A DNA stretch of 64,000 bases from Diphasiastrum complanatum (taxonomy: Eukaryota; Streptophyta; Lycopodiopsida; Lycopodiales; Lycopodiaceae), in the NCBI GenBank assembly GCA_029204225.1, contig CM055094.1, positions 24,328,541 through 24,392,540 of the forward strand. The letters are read 5' to 3'. Below the pieces are notes generated by a model. The model was not told where the DNA came from, did no database searches, and was given only the letters and a program-made list of their open reading frames with translations. Every line of letters begins with the position of its first letter. Position 1 is the stretch's first letter. Below are positions 31,660 through 41,144 of this stretch, piece by piece. Made by a program: the position numbers and the translations under genes.

Positions 31660-33095
31660 ACCTAGAACATGACCTAACATTGTGTGAAGCCCAAATTTCA
31701 AGAGCTTTACTTGGCATTAATGCTACTGGTCTTTTTTGGGACAAAAATGCAATAGTGCCTTCTCCTATAAAAAGCATGGCCATATTGCACAAAAAAAAGA
31801 GCTCTATTGCAAGTCATAAGTGATGTAGCTATTTTTTATTCCAATCCACATACAACCATTTTTTCTTTTTCACAAAAGGAATGGTGCAGCCTCCCTCAAT
31901 AGAATCTACAAACTTTTTTTTTCTTTTTAGATGCACCTTCAAGGTAGCAAGGGAAGGTGCATGTAAAACAAAAAAAATTTAGGAAAAAAGGTAAAAGTGA
32001 AAAAGTAAAATTGTTTTTACATCTAGGAAGGTCATCCTTCTAGGTCGTTTCATCGAGGAAGTGTGTTCGGCCAAGCATGGTAGCCTAGAACAGGGCCCAA
32101 CATGGTGTAAAGCTCAAATTTGGGGACTTCACTTCACAAATATGCTACTTCTTCTTCTTCTTCTTCTTCTTTACAAAAATACAATAGTGCTTTTTCCCAT
32201 AAAAAGCATAAAGGCCATATTGCACTATACCTCAAGAACAACTAAGAAACTATGGTTAATTTTGACCTAAAACAAAACCAACTCGATTGCAAATCATATT
32301 AAATGACGTAGCTATTTTTTATTCCAATCCATGTCAAGCCATTTTTTCCTTTTTTTACAAAGGAGATGATGCGGCCTTCTTTTTTTATTCACATGCACCT
32401 TCTCTATCATGGAATGAGCTGGGCCGATGTCATTTTGCTTGGTAAAGAATCATAGTCTGGACCCGGACCAATCCATGTAAAACATTTTTTTTTTCTTTTT
32501 TACAAAGGAGATGATGAGGTCTTCTCTTTTTTTTCACATGCACCTCCCATGCACAATGTCATTTGTCTGGCTCATTCCATTGCATAAAGGATAGTGGCTG
32601 CTTTTTCGCATGACCATTATGTAGTAGAATCTGCATTTGAAAAACATAATCAACATTTTCAAAGTTGAGCTTTTTTCACAAGGGGCAAAAAATGCAGCAA
32701 CTATCCTTTAGGAGTGTTGGAAGATGCATGTAGAAAAAATATACCTTTCACCCAAAAGGTGCATGTCAACAAAAAGAAATTGTGACAAAAAAAGGAAAAA
32801 AGTGAGAATTGTTTGTCCATAAGGGAAGGTCGCCCGTTTATCTTGTGGACTTCCCCTAGAACATGTGTCATAATGGGAGTAAAGCTTGAATTTCAGGGGT
32901 GTTACTTGGCATACATGCTATTTGTTCTTTTTTTGGTAAAAAAATACAATAATGCTTTTTCCCATAATGGCCATATTGCACTACACACCCCAGAATAACA
33001 AGGAAAATATGGATAACATTGACCTACAAAAAAATTGAGCTCTATTGGAAGTCATAAGTGATGTAGCCATGTTTTATTCCAATCCACCTTAGAGG
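31660..33095. repeat. Three dispersed direct copies of a roughly 220-bp repeat
   Basis: Copies begin at about 31665, 32085 and 32856 with CCTAGAACA. Each continues through AAGC(C/T)(C/T)(A/G)AATTT, ACTT..CA..ATGCTA, AATACAATA.TGC, CCATATTGCAC and GATGTAGC.AT.TTTTATTCCAATCCA. The second copy holds a (TTC)n expansion at about 32149-32170. Spacer sequence between copies has further shared words such as ATGCACCTTC. Confidence 0.8.
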
Positions 33096-34180
33096 CAGCC
33101 TCTTAAGTACCTGGGTCCAGGACCCACCTTATCATATTGAGTTCCTAATTCTATTCAGAAATCAAGGAGGGTAAAAGATAGGTGTCCGTATTGCAACCTC
33201 CAATATTTAAAGCCAAAGGAAAAAAGAATTGACCCACATTTCAACTTTTTAAGGTAGTATCTAATGTTTGCAAAGCAATATCAACGATATTTATTGTAGA
33301 ATTAATGTATTATGAAAGGAGCCGAGCACATGACATTGTGCCCCCATAATGAATTACATGCAAGGCTGCCTATACCCATTCATCTGCCGGGTTCCTTACA
33401 TTGCAAGAATGAGCACATTGGCTTTTTATGGACAAGCATTATGGGATCATTAGCAAGAGCAATCTTCATGTGAAAAGCAGATTGTGTCTCTGAAAAACAG
33501 AATTTTCTTGCTTTTTAGTGTCACATTCTAATTTTCAAGGAGTCTGAGAAATGGGCAGCAAAAGCCACATGTGCTCATTACCAAGAAATCATCACAAAAG
33601 AAACCCAACACATGATAATAGCAGCACTTCCAGAATAAGACTCCCCTTGATATAGATGTCTGCGTATTGATAGGAAGGTACTCCATGCCAAGACCACTCA
33701 GCAATTGAAGTCTACATTGAGATTCTCTGATTACAAATATATAAGATCCAGATCTCTACCTTATGAGCGACAATGGCATCTGCCAGCTGAAAATTGTTAC
33801 CTGCTTTGCAGCAATAGTTATCTCAATATAAATTCATGTTTGAAATTGGCAACTCTCTCCTAAGTCTCAATTTATGTAGAAGCAAAATAAGTATCACATG
33901 TCATCACTTGTGGTTGTTGCATGCCAACTTGAAAGTGCATTCTGCTGCCTCCACTGAATGATAAAGAAGCTATGAATCCGATCACAGATGCTCATCTTGC
34001 TGGCAATTTCTGAGGTATTGCATAGCAAGGACGGTGAAATTTAAGATATATGGAGATTAAGGTCAAAATGAGATTATAGATCTCCTGACATGCCCATAAT
34101 CGTCAGCTAAATACTTCCCACTAAGTTATATAGTGGAGACCATGAAATGCTTGTGATTGATCGTGAAATATATCCAATGC
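33096..34180. other. 3' flank of the dCTP pyrophosphatase gene; no other gene
   Basis: This stretch lies downstream of the gene on the minus strand and should contain its 3' UTR and poly(A) site. No clear AATAAA signal was found close to the stop. Confidence 0.4.
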
Positions 34181-34438
34181 CTACTGGTACGCTGTATACT
34201 TGTTGGAGGACACTTTGCACTTCTCTACAGGATACTTTATACCGTTCTTCCGAATTTTCCTTAGAGCTGCCTGGCCTAAATCAATGCCGCAGATATCCGA
34301 AAGCCGTACCAAATACAATAGTACATCAGAGAGTTCCTCTCCCAAGTGCTCCTTATCTCCAGCACTCCATCCAGGAAGCCCTTTTGGAACTTCACCCCTC
34401 CACTGAAATATTTCTGATAATTCACCGACCTCTCCCAC
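34181..34438 (-). CDS. dCTP pyrophosphatase 1-like protein, exon 2
   Basis: The exon starts at 34438 right after an AG acceptor (CATGTCTAG). It continues the MazG fold with VGEVGELSEIFQWRGEV and E-H-LGEELSDVLLYLVRLSD, which contain the two metal-binding EXXE/EXXD helix motifs (GEVGELSE and GEELSD), all intact. The stop is TAG 34183-34181. With exon 1 the protein has 146 residues, close to the usual size of plant homologues. K-Y-PVEKCK near the end matches the family C-terminus. Members form compact oligomers in the cytosol. A LARD-like insertion lies 1.4 kb upstream of the start. Confidence 0.88.
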   Translation of the reverse strand: MGEVGELSEIFQWRGEVPKGLPGWSAGDKEHLGEELSDVLLYLVRLSDICGIDLGQAALRKIRKNGIKYPVEKCKVSSNKYTAYQ

Positions 34439-34651
34439 CTAGACATGAAAAGGAAGCTCTGAGTTAAGATTGAAATGTGCGACTGGAATCTAATTGATGG
34501 GACAAAAGGATCCCAATATAACCAGTTTTCTAAATAGCATGCATATTGATCACATATAGATACGACTATAATTCCATAACTACACAGCACATGAACTAAT
34601 TGGATATGCTGAAAAGCCTACACGAGTTGAAAACAAGAAAGAGAGATCTAC
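34439..34651 (-). other. Intron of the dCTP pyrophosphatase gene (213 bp)
   Basis: GT-AG intron on the minus strand (GTAGAT...TGTCTAG), phase 0, falling between the Leu and Val codons of the LLLAL|VGEVGEL motif. Joining the exons keeps the conserved motif continuous, which supports the boundaries. Confidence 0.85.
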
Positions 34652-34834
34652 CAGGGCGAGTAAAAGGTTGCGAGGGCTATGAAATTGGTCCCAGTTTCTG
34701 GCAGTTGCAAACTCTTGCATTCTCCTAGAGAGGTCAGGCAATGAAACCTCATCCTTCTTATTGCCGTTACTGTTCGGAATGATTAGCGCCATTCCTGCTT
34801 CAGGTTGCCCGTCTGACTTATTAACCTCTACCAT
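34652..34834 (-). CDS. dCTP pyrophosphatase 1-like protein, exon 1
   Basis: The exon starts at ATG 34834-34832 and codes for 61 residues, ending SPRNLLLAL at 34652 with a clean GT donor (GTAGAT) right after codon 61 (phase 0). The first 30 residues are a variable tail. L-P-DLSRRMQEFATARNWDQF then matches the N-terminal helix of all-alpha NTP pyrophosphatases (MazG fold, DCTPP1/XTP3-transactivated protein A type). A Met at codon 15 is an alternative start. The family hydrolyses dCTP and modified dCTPs to the monophosphate plus pyrophosphate, protecting DNA from modified cytidines. It is the only gene in the window with intact exons and consensus splice sites. Confidence 0.85.
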
Positions 34835-36249
34835 TGTAACTGTCCAGGTGCCTTATATAAAACGCAAGGCGATTGCAGCGTATGTAGCTACAAAAGCAGC
34901 AGAAGAACAAACTTCACACTAAATTCTAATCTCAGTAAAGTCGATGATATATATACTTGTTCGAGGTATACTACACAGATATAAGAGGAAAATCTGCGAA
35001 TTAGCTCAAGAAGGTCAGCACAGACTCGACACTAATATCAGTAAAGCTGGAAACAAAACATATTCAAGTCGTTTTTTTTTTTAATCACGTCACTAAGGGA
35101 GATGATTCAGCCCAGTACACCTACACCTACAGATGATTCAGCTACAGCCCACACTTACAGATGATTGAAAAGCCGCTAATGATAAGCATTGAAAACTAAA
35201 TCCTCTTGAAGGGATTGTGGGCATTAGCTTGGTACGATCCAGGTTCCAAATGCAAAGCAACCGTGACTACTGTCTAAGAGGAAGAAAACCCACATCAAGG
35301 ACTGGCTATGATGACGACTAACAGGGTCTAAACGTCTAAACAGCTTTCTCAAGATCCAAAGGCACCAGAGAAGAAAGGAAACCGAATCTGCAGCACAAGC
35401 ACAAGCTCCGATGGCTACTTCCTTAGATCCACACAAAGCTATTGCGAACTGGCTGCTTAAATAAAACCCACAAGAGGGAAAACAAAAATAATAAAAAGGG
35501 GAGCAGCTACGAACACGATGCGAGAAGGCAGGCCCGCAATTAAGCAACACCTGAGCAGGAGGCGAGCCGCCACCCCAGAAAACCAGTCTAGCTTTTACTT
35601 ACATAAAGTATTGATGTCCATTGTCCAGATCCAGGCTGCTGGCCGCTGTGGGTGGGCATGTGTGCCACCGCTTGATGTCGCCCACATGGAGCTCTTGCTC
35701 TTGTGTGGGGCAACAACTGCCCACCTCAAGAACAGCAGTTGATGTTGAAAACTTGAATTATAGCCAGCACACCAAGGAAGCTGCTTTTGATCTTTCGTGG
35801 GGGAGAGAGGACACTAAAGGTTCTAGCTTGGTCAAGTGGTCAATAAAGCAACCTTTTGGAAACCTTCAACATTCTCAATGATCTAGATTCTATGTACGAG
35901 TAGAAATTTGCATCCCATAGAAATTTAGTGCTAGTAGACTTTGAAATCCATGAGGAAAGTCATCATTTTCCCCCCAAGGGGGAAAGTCAGAGAGCTCCTA
36001 CACCAAGGTAATAGGCTACACCAAGGTAATAGGCTTGAGGAGAACAAGCCTTCTCCTACAAAATGCATTTTTTCCTTTTCCATGATAAAAATATATGTTT
36101 TTGCAATTGGTAGCTGATCATGCACATGGACATGTGATGATTGGTTGTCGCATACTGTGCGCATGTTCCACCAAATAGTGGGAGTTTGTGTATGAGTCTA
36201 CGGTTCCAAAACTAAATCTAATCAAGGAAAAGAAAAGACTTACACATGG
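34835..36249. other. Upstream region of the dCTP pyrophosphatase gene; no other gene recognised
   Basis: Apart from the candidate TATA box nothing specific is seen. Open frames near 35518-35881 (+) and 35224-35550 (-) show no recognisable family and sit in repeat-flanking DNA. Confidence 0.4.
34946..34955 (-). promoter_or_regulatory. Possible TATA box of the dCTP pyrophosphatase gene
   Basis: The minus strand reads GTATATATAT about 112-121 bases upstream of the ATG, which would allow a 5' UTR of roughly 80 bases. A closer TATATAA at 34853-34859 is too near the ATG to serve. This rests on position and sequence only. Confidence 0.3.
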
Positions 36250-36254
36250 CATTA
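36250..36254 (+). repeat. Target site duplication CATTA (left)
   Basis: CATTA immediately precedes the TGTTGT start of the first LTR. The same five bases follow the last LTR end at 42362-42366. Confidence 0.8.
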
Positions 36255-37467
36255 TGTTGTAAAGCTACCTTTACAAGCTTTACTTTCGGCGCCATCGGCG
36301 CCACCTATGTCCCCGGCGCAAGCAGCGCTCCCGGCGCCACTGTGACCAGAATCCAGCCGGCGCCAAGTTTCTATGGCTGAAAATCTTTGATCGGTTCTAG
36401 CGGAGTCCAGAGAGCTCAGATCGATGTGCAATCACCTCACACGATCTAGACATGATTAAAGGAAGCCTGGGGATCAATAAAATCTAGAGAGAGAAAATGA
36501 CTTTTTAGAAAGAGAAAATCCTAGAGAGAGAAAAACGTGCTTTACCAGCTTGGATAGAGTGCTTGGTATGAGGGGGGGTGCCGAATCACACCAATACTAT
36601 AGGGGAGTGCGGGTTGCGACTCAGGGCGAGCTCCAACCAAGTCTCAGCCTCCCTTGCTGGAATGTTGTCATGGCTCTCGCCTTGGCATGCTAGCGCCCCG
36701 GAGACTAGGGTCCGTCACACACTTGAAATGTAACCTTCTCAGATTTATCAATAAAGTGGGATTTTTCTTAAATTGACTCTGATTACCTTCTGGGTTTCAG
36801 TGTTTGGTAAAAGCGCCAGTTGTAAGGCCGCTTCCAAATTTTTAAGTTGGCACATAGCTGAGGGTCGTATCCCGGGACGCCAGCGGTATGCCGTCGGGAC
36901 CATTCGGTCCGTGGCGCCAGCGGTATGCTGTCGGGACCATTTGGGCCAAAAACTGGTTGCTTCCATATCTGTCGCGGCTTGTGGTTCTGAGTGTTCCTTG
37001 CATGAACGTGAATGGGTTAAGCTCTTGGGGAACGGGCTCTAACTTGTCAGCTGAGTTGGATGGCTTGCTTGGGTGGACCTTACCTATTTATGGCTGTCCA
37101 GTCTGGCGTGGTGCCATGTTGGTGTAGCGCAGGCATCCCAAAGGGAGCCGGGAACCACGACTTAGCTTCCCAGCCTTCAACTCTTGCCATCCAAACCCAC
37201 TTGACATACAAGCAGCCAACTCGCCAACAACGATCAGACTTAACCAACTTGAAGTTCCGAAAACCAACATTGAGATCCAACCTGGCGCCATGCCAGATCG
37301 GGGGTCCCGATGTGGGTGACTTCCCTCCAAGCAAGCCGCCCGACATACATCAAACTTAACCAACTCGAAGCTTCGTTACAAACGAGTAACATCCATTCCA
37401 AGCAAGCGGTCTGACTTACATCAGACTTAACCAACTGAAAGCTTCCTCACGAGCGCTGGAAGCCACC
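36255..37467 (+). mobile_element. LTR-a of the LARD-like element, distal 345 bp inverted
   Basis: 36255-37122 matches the first about 870 bp of LTR-b and LTR-c. 37123-37467 is the reverse complement of the last 345 bp of the LTR: it starts TGTAGCGCAGGC, the complement of the LTR end GCCTGCGCTACA, and ends at the point where the forward part stopped. The total of 1213 bp equals a full LTR, so the distal part is inverted in place. Confidence 0.85.
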
Positions 37468-37599
37468 TGTTATAAAGCTACCTTTACAAGCTTTACTTCC
37501 GGCACCATCGGTGCCAGCTATGTCCCCGGCGCCAGCAGCGCCCCAGCTGCTCCCGGCGCCAACGGCACCGGCGCCGCTTTCTTTGATCGTGAGATCCGC
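37468..37599 (+). mobile_element. 132-bp truncated LTR start
   Basis: It begins TGTTATAAAGCTACC and follows the LTR for about 110 bp, with several GGCGCC sites, then ends TGAGATCCGC where LTR-b begins. It abuts the LTRs on both sides with no internal sequence between. Confidence 0.8.
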
Positions 37600-38828
37600 T
37601 GTTGTAAAGCTACCTTTACAAGCTTTACTTGCGGCGCCATCGGCGCCAGCTATGTCCCCGGCGCCAGCAGCGCCCCTGCAGCTCCCGGCGCCGCTCCCGG
37701 CGCCACTGTGACCAGAATCCAGCCGGCGCCAAGTTCCTATGGCTGAAAATCTTTGATCGGTTCTAGCAAAGTCCAGAGAGCTCAGATCGATGTGCAATCA
37801 CCTCACACGATCTAGGCATGATTAAAGGAAGCCTGGGGATCAATAAAATCTAGAGAGAGAAAATGACTTTCTAGAAAGAGAAAATCCTAGAGAGAGAAAA
37901 AGCGTGCTTTACCAGCTTGGGTAGAGTGCTTGGTATGAGGGGGGTGCCGAATCACACCAATACTATAGGGGAGTGCGGGTTGCGACTCAGGGCGAGCTCC
38001 AACCAAGTCTCAGCCTCCCTTGCTGGAATGTGTCATGGCTCTCGCCTTGGCATGCTAGCGCCCCGGAGACTAGGGTCCGTCACACACTTGAAATGTAACC
38101 TTCTCAGATTTATCAATAAAGTGGGATTTTCCTCAAACTGACTCTGATTACTTTCTGGGTTTCAGTGTTCGGTAAAAGCGCCAGTTGTAAGGCCGCTTTC
38201 AAAATTTTTAACTTGGCACATAGCTGAGGGTCGTATCTCGGGACGCCAGCGGTATGCCGTCGGGACCATTCGGTCCGTGGCGCCAACGGTATGCTGTCGG
38301 GACCATTTGGTCCAGGAACTGGTTGTTTCCATATCTGTCGCGGCTTGTGGTTCTGAGTGTGCCTTGCATGAACGTGAATGGGTTAAGCTCTTGGGGAACG
38401 GGCTCTAACCTGTCGGCTGAGTTGGATGGCTTGCTTGGGTGGATGTTACCTGTTTATGGCTGTCCAATCTGGCGAGGCGCCAGGTTGGCTTCCAGCGCTC
38501 GTGACGAAGCTTTCAGTTGGTTAAGTCTGATGTAAGTCAGACCGCTTGCTTGGAATGGATGTTACTCGTTTGTAACGAAGCTTCGAGTTGGTTAAGTTTG
38601 ATGTATGTCGGGCGGCTTGCTTGGAGGGAAGTCACCCACATCGGGACCCCCGATCTGGCATGGCGCCAGGTTGGATCTCAATGTTGGTTTTTGGAACTTC
38701 AAGTTGGTTAAGTCTGATCGTTGTTGGCGAGTTGGCTGCTTGTATGTCAAGTGGGTGTGGATGGCAAGAGTTGAAGGCTGGGAAGCTAAGTCGTGGTTCC
38801 CGGCTCCCTTTGGGATGCATGCGTTACA
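37600..38828 (+). mobile_element. LTR-b (functional-type 5' LTR, 1229 bp)
   Basis: TGTTGTAAAGC...GCGTTACA, followed after two bases by the PBS. The U3 portion holds a cluster of GGCGCC palindromes at 37634-37732. AATAAA-like words occur at about 37841 and 38116. Open frames inside are shared by all LTR copies in both strands and are not genes. Confidence 0.85.
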
Positions 38829-38830
38829 TG

Positions 38831-38843
38831 TGGTATCAGAGCC
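38831..38843 (+). other. Primer-binding site, tRNA-iMet
   Basis: TGGTATCAGAGCC lies two bases after LTR-b. It is the standard plant initiator-Met PBS. Confidence 0.9.
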
Positions 38844-41130
38844 GACTGGCCGGTCAGCTATGTGGATCTCACGGAAATGGCCACGGTTTGGGGTTCATCA
38901 AGACAACTGTTGTGCAAGGTGCTGCCCACAGTGTAAGCACGGGTGCGTCCACGGTGGGGGTGGTCGGCAGAACGGGGGACTTGATGAGTCAAGGTGCTGC
39001 CCTTGAGGTGTAAGCACGGTCAGTTCTCGCGGTTCGGGCCTGGAGCTGTCTGCACGTAGGACGGATGAGGCAAAGTGCTGCCTAGGGAGGTGAAATCACA
39101 GTCTGTACCTTGTGGGGTGCGGGGCGACATATTCGAACTGTATGAGTTAACCATTGATACAGAGATGCTGCTCGAATTCGGGTGTAAAGCACGGGTGGTT
39201 AGTTGCCCGTGCGGGATAGCTACCGATCGTTTAGCTATAAGGGCTATCGACCAAAAAGTGGTGGGGCGTGACTAAGGCAATGTGCTGCTTAATGGTGAAA
39301 GCACGGATAGTTGGAGGGGTGTCTGTGGGTTGATTCCGTGATCGATTTGTATGGGCACGGCCAGGCAAAGGTCCGTTGGCAGGACCATCTCAAAGGGGGA
39401 CCTTGTCTTTGTTACTTGTTAGTAAACCTGCCTGCGTGTCTTACTTGTATGTATTCGTGGTGAGTCTTAGTACTCGTGCTTTGCCTGGTTTGCATGAGCT
39501 GATGGCTCGAGAATGAACCTTTTCTTTTGAAAGGCTGATACCATCAAACAAAGAGGACTACAGAATCTGTGGGGCGGATTTGCAGTTCAAGTACTCACAC
39601 GTGAACGACAACGAAATGACTCAATGTTTGCAAAGGATGGATGGCTAGCCTGTTTCTTGGGTTAGTTTCATTTGCGACAACGCCCACCAGACGCAAGCAG
39701 GAAGTCAAAAGTTGGAAAGGGCCATTTCAGGGGAGATCTTCTATGGAGCAGTTGGTCTTCATTTTGGGACGGCCACCTTTGGAACTGAAACTCACTGAGC
39801 ATGGGCGATATCCAGTATCAGTTGGGTTTTTCCTCAAAGGGGAAAAGACTAGGATCCTCTTCAGAGATTGGCAACAAGTTGGATTGAGCCATAATCCTAA
39901 CAGATGGGAAGCAAAGTGTTGGAAAGGCTTTTTGTCCGAAGAACTCTACTCTAAGTCCGATCAGCTGATTTTATAAGTGGAGGGGAACTATCACACACAC
40001 CTCTCTCTTGGGGCAAATTTTGAATGAAAGTTGATCAAAATGGGGGCAAATTCAAGGTGACCTAGTCATACTCACACGACGAGACTGGCGAACTTTGGAC
40101 CTAATAAGTTGACAAGTTTTTGTTGTGGAAAGGAAAGTTTGTTATAGGCTTTCTCTGGACTAGCAATGATGAGGAAACATATGAGTACGCTGGCTGTTAC
40201 GTGTAAGGCAGCTGATCAATGAAGGAACTGTGAAAGTTGAGTCTTGCATTAGAGACTTGGTATTTCGAACGGACACTAAGGGACAGTTCGCGTTGAGATC
40301 GGATTAGTGCAAACTCTGGGTGCATGTTTCTGATTCAAAGAGAGCTACTTGAAGCCAAGCTCAATGTACACTTCTTGTTTTGACTGTGAGGCAACTGACC
40401 AGTGATGGAATTGTGAAAGTCAAGTTTTGCGCGACGGACATGGTGCTTCAAACAAACGCGAAGAGATAGTTCGGATGCAGATCAAACTGGTGCGACCCTT
40501 TGGCTTTCCACGAGGTCAATGGTTACATTTGGGCTGATTCAAGGAGCTACTTCAAGCTAAGTGAGAGGTGCATTGCGGAGTACTCAATCTTTGCCTACCT
40601 TAAAGAGCCAAGATGGAAAAGTATCAAGATCAGGCTAGGACAAGGAGAGAAATCAAGGTGCAGAAGCAACAAGGCACGGAGTGGACCATAAAGTGGGCAA
40701 TCAAACGATAAATCCTTCGGCTCAGGGAGCCTTGATACCTGTGCGGAACTGAACAAATCTGGAGCTCATGGAGCTCAACACAAAGTGCATCAAGGACAAA
40801 TCAGGAGCTCAAAGGAGTTCCAAAGTCGAAAGTCAGAAGCGACAGGGGCGAACATTTCAAAGAAAGGCCTTTGTCACCAGTTAATAAGGTTCTCGGGTTT
40901 TACGAAAGCGATATCAAATCTACGCTTTTCCCAGACAAAGATATATTTTCAAGTTATGTAAATTTTCAGTACAAAGAGCTGAGCCTCCGACTTGTGGTGT
41001 GCCAGCTTCAATGTTAATAAAAAGTGGCCAGTAAATTAAGTACTGTGCCAAGTAGCTTAAATGTATAGTTATTTTAATTGGGAGACACCTTTACTTTAAT
41101 CTGACATCTGAGGAGGACATCAGATTTTAT
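38844..41130 (+). other. Internal domain of the LARD-like element, no conserved gene
   Basis: The longest open reading (39641-39976, 111 residues, starting MASLFLGLVSF) has no motif I recognise. It includes a G-R-PPLELKLTEHGRYPV stretch but nothing like gag, protease, RT or integrase. Shorter frames (39075-39275, 40500-40691) are also unrecognised. The region seems non-coding or to encode an unknown small protein. Confidence 0.6.
38900..39315 (+). repeat. Leader repeats of the LARD-like element
   Basis: The pattern CAAGGTGCTGCC..GTGTAAGCACGG recurs at about 38917, 38988, 39070 and 39281, with a partial GTGTAAAGCACGG at 39181. Spacing is about 70-80 bp between the first three. The two halves GTGCT and AGCAC are complementary and could form small stem-loops in the RNA, so packaging or translation signals are possible. 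Confidence 0.7.
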
Positions 41131-41144
41131 AAAGGTGGGGTGGA
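41131..41144 (+). other. Polypurine tract of the LARD-like element
   Basis: AAAGGTGGGGTGGA directly before the LTR-c start TGTTGTAAAG. Confidence 0.8.

Noticed and set aside
34853-34859. TATATAA close to the dCTP pyrophosphatase ATG as its TATA box
   Set aside because: Only about 20 bases upstream of the ATG, which would put transcription start at or beyond the start codon. The site at 34946-34955 fits better.
35224-35881. Frames of 74-108 residues upstream of the dCTP pyrophosphatase gene
   Set aside because: No conserved motif, opposite overlapping strands, and no splice context linking them to the gene.
37447-37797. Ala/Gly-rich minus-strand frame at the LTR-LTR junction (GAGSGAG-type repeats)
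   Set aside because: It is produced by the GGCGCC palindrome cluster spanning two LTR starts; low-complexity translation, not a gene.
38254-39013. Several open frames on both strands inside LTR-b (also seen in LTR-a and LTR-c)
   Set aside because: They occur in all LTR copies simply because the LTRs are similar. They match no protein family and overlap antisense to one another.
39641-39976. 111-residue frame in the LARD-like interior as a functional gene
   Set aside because: No recognisable domain and no second copy to test conservation, so it is described only as part of the internal region.
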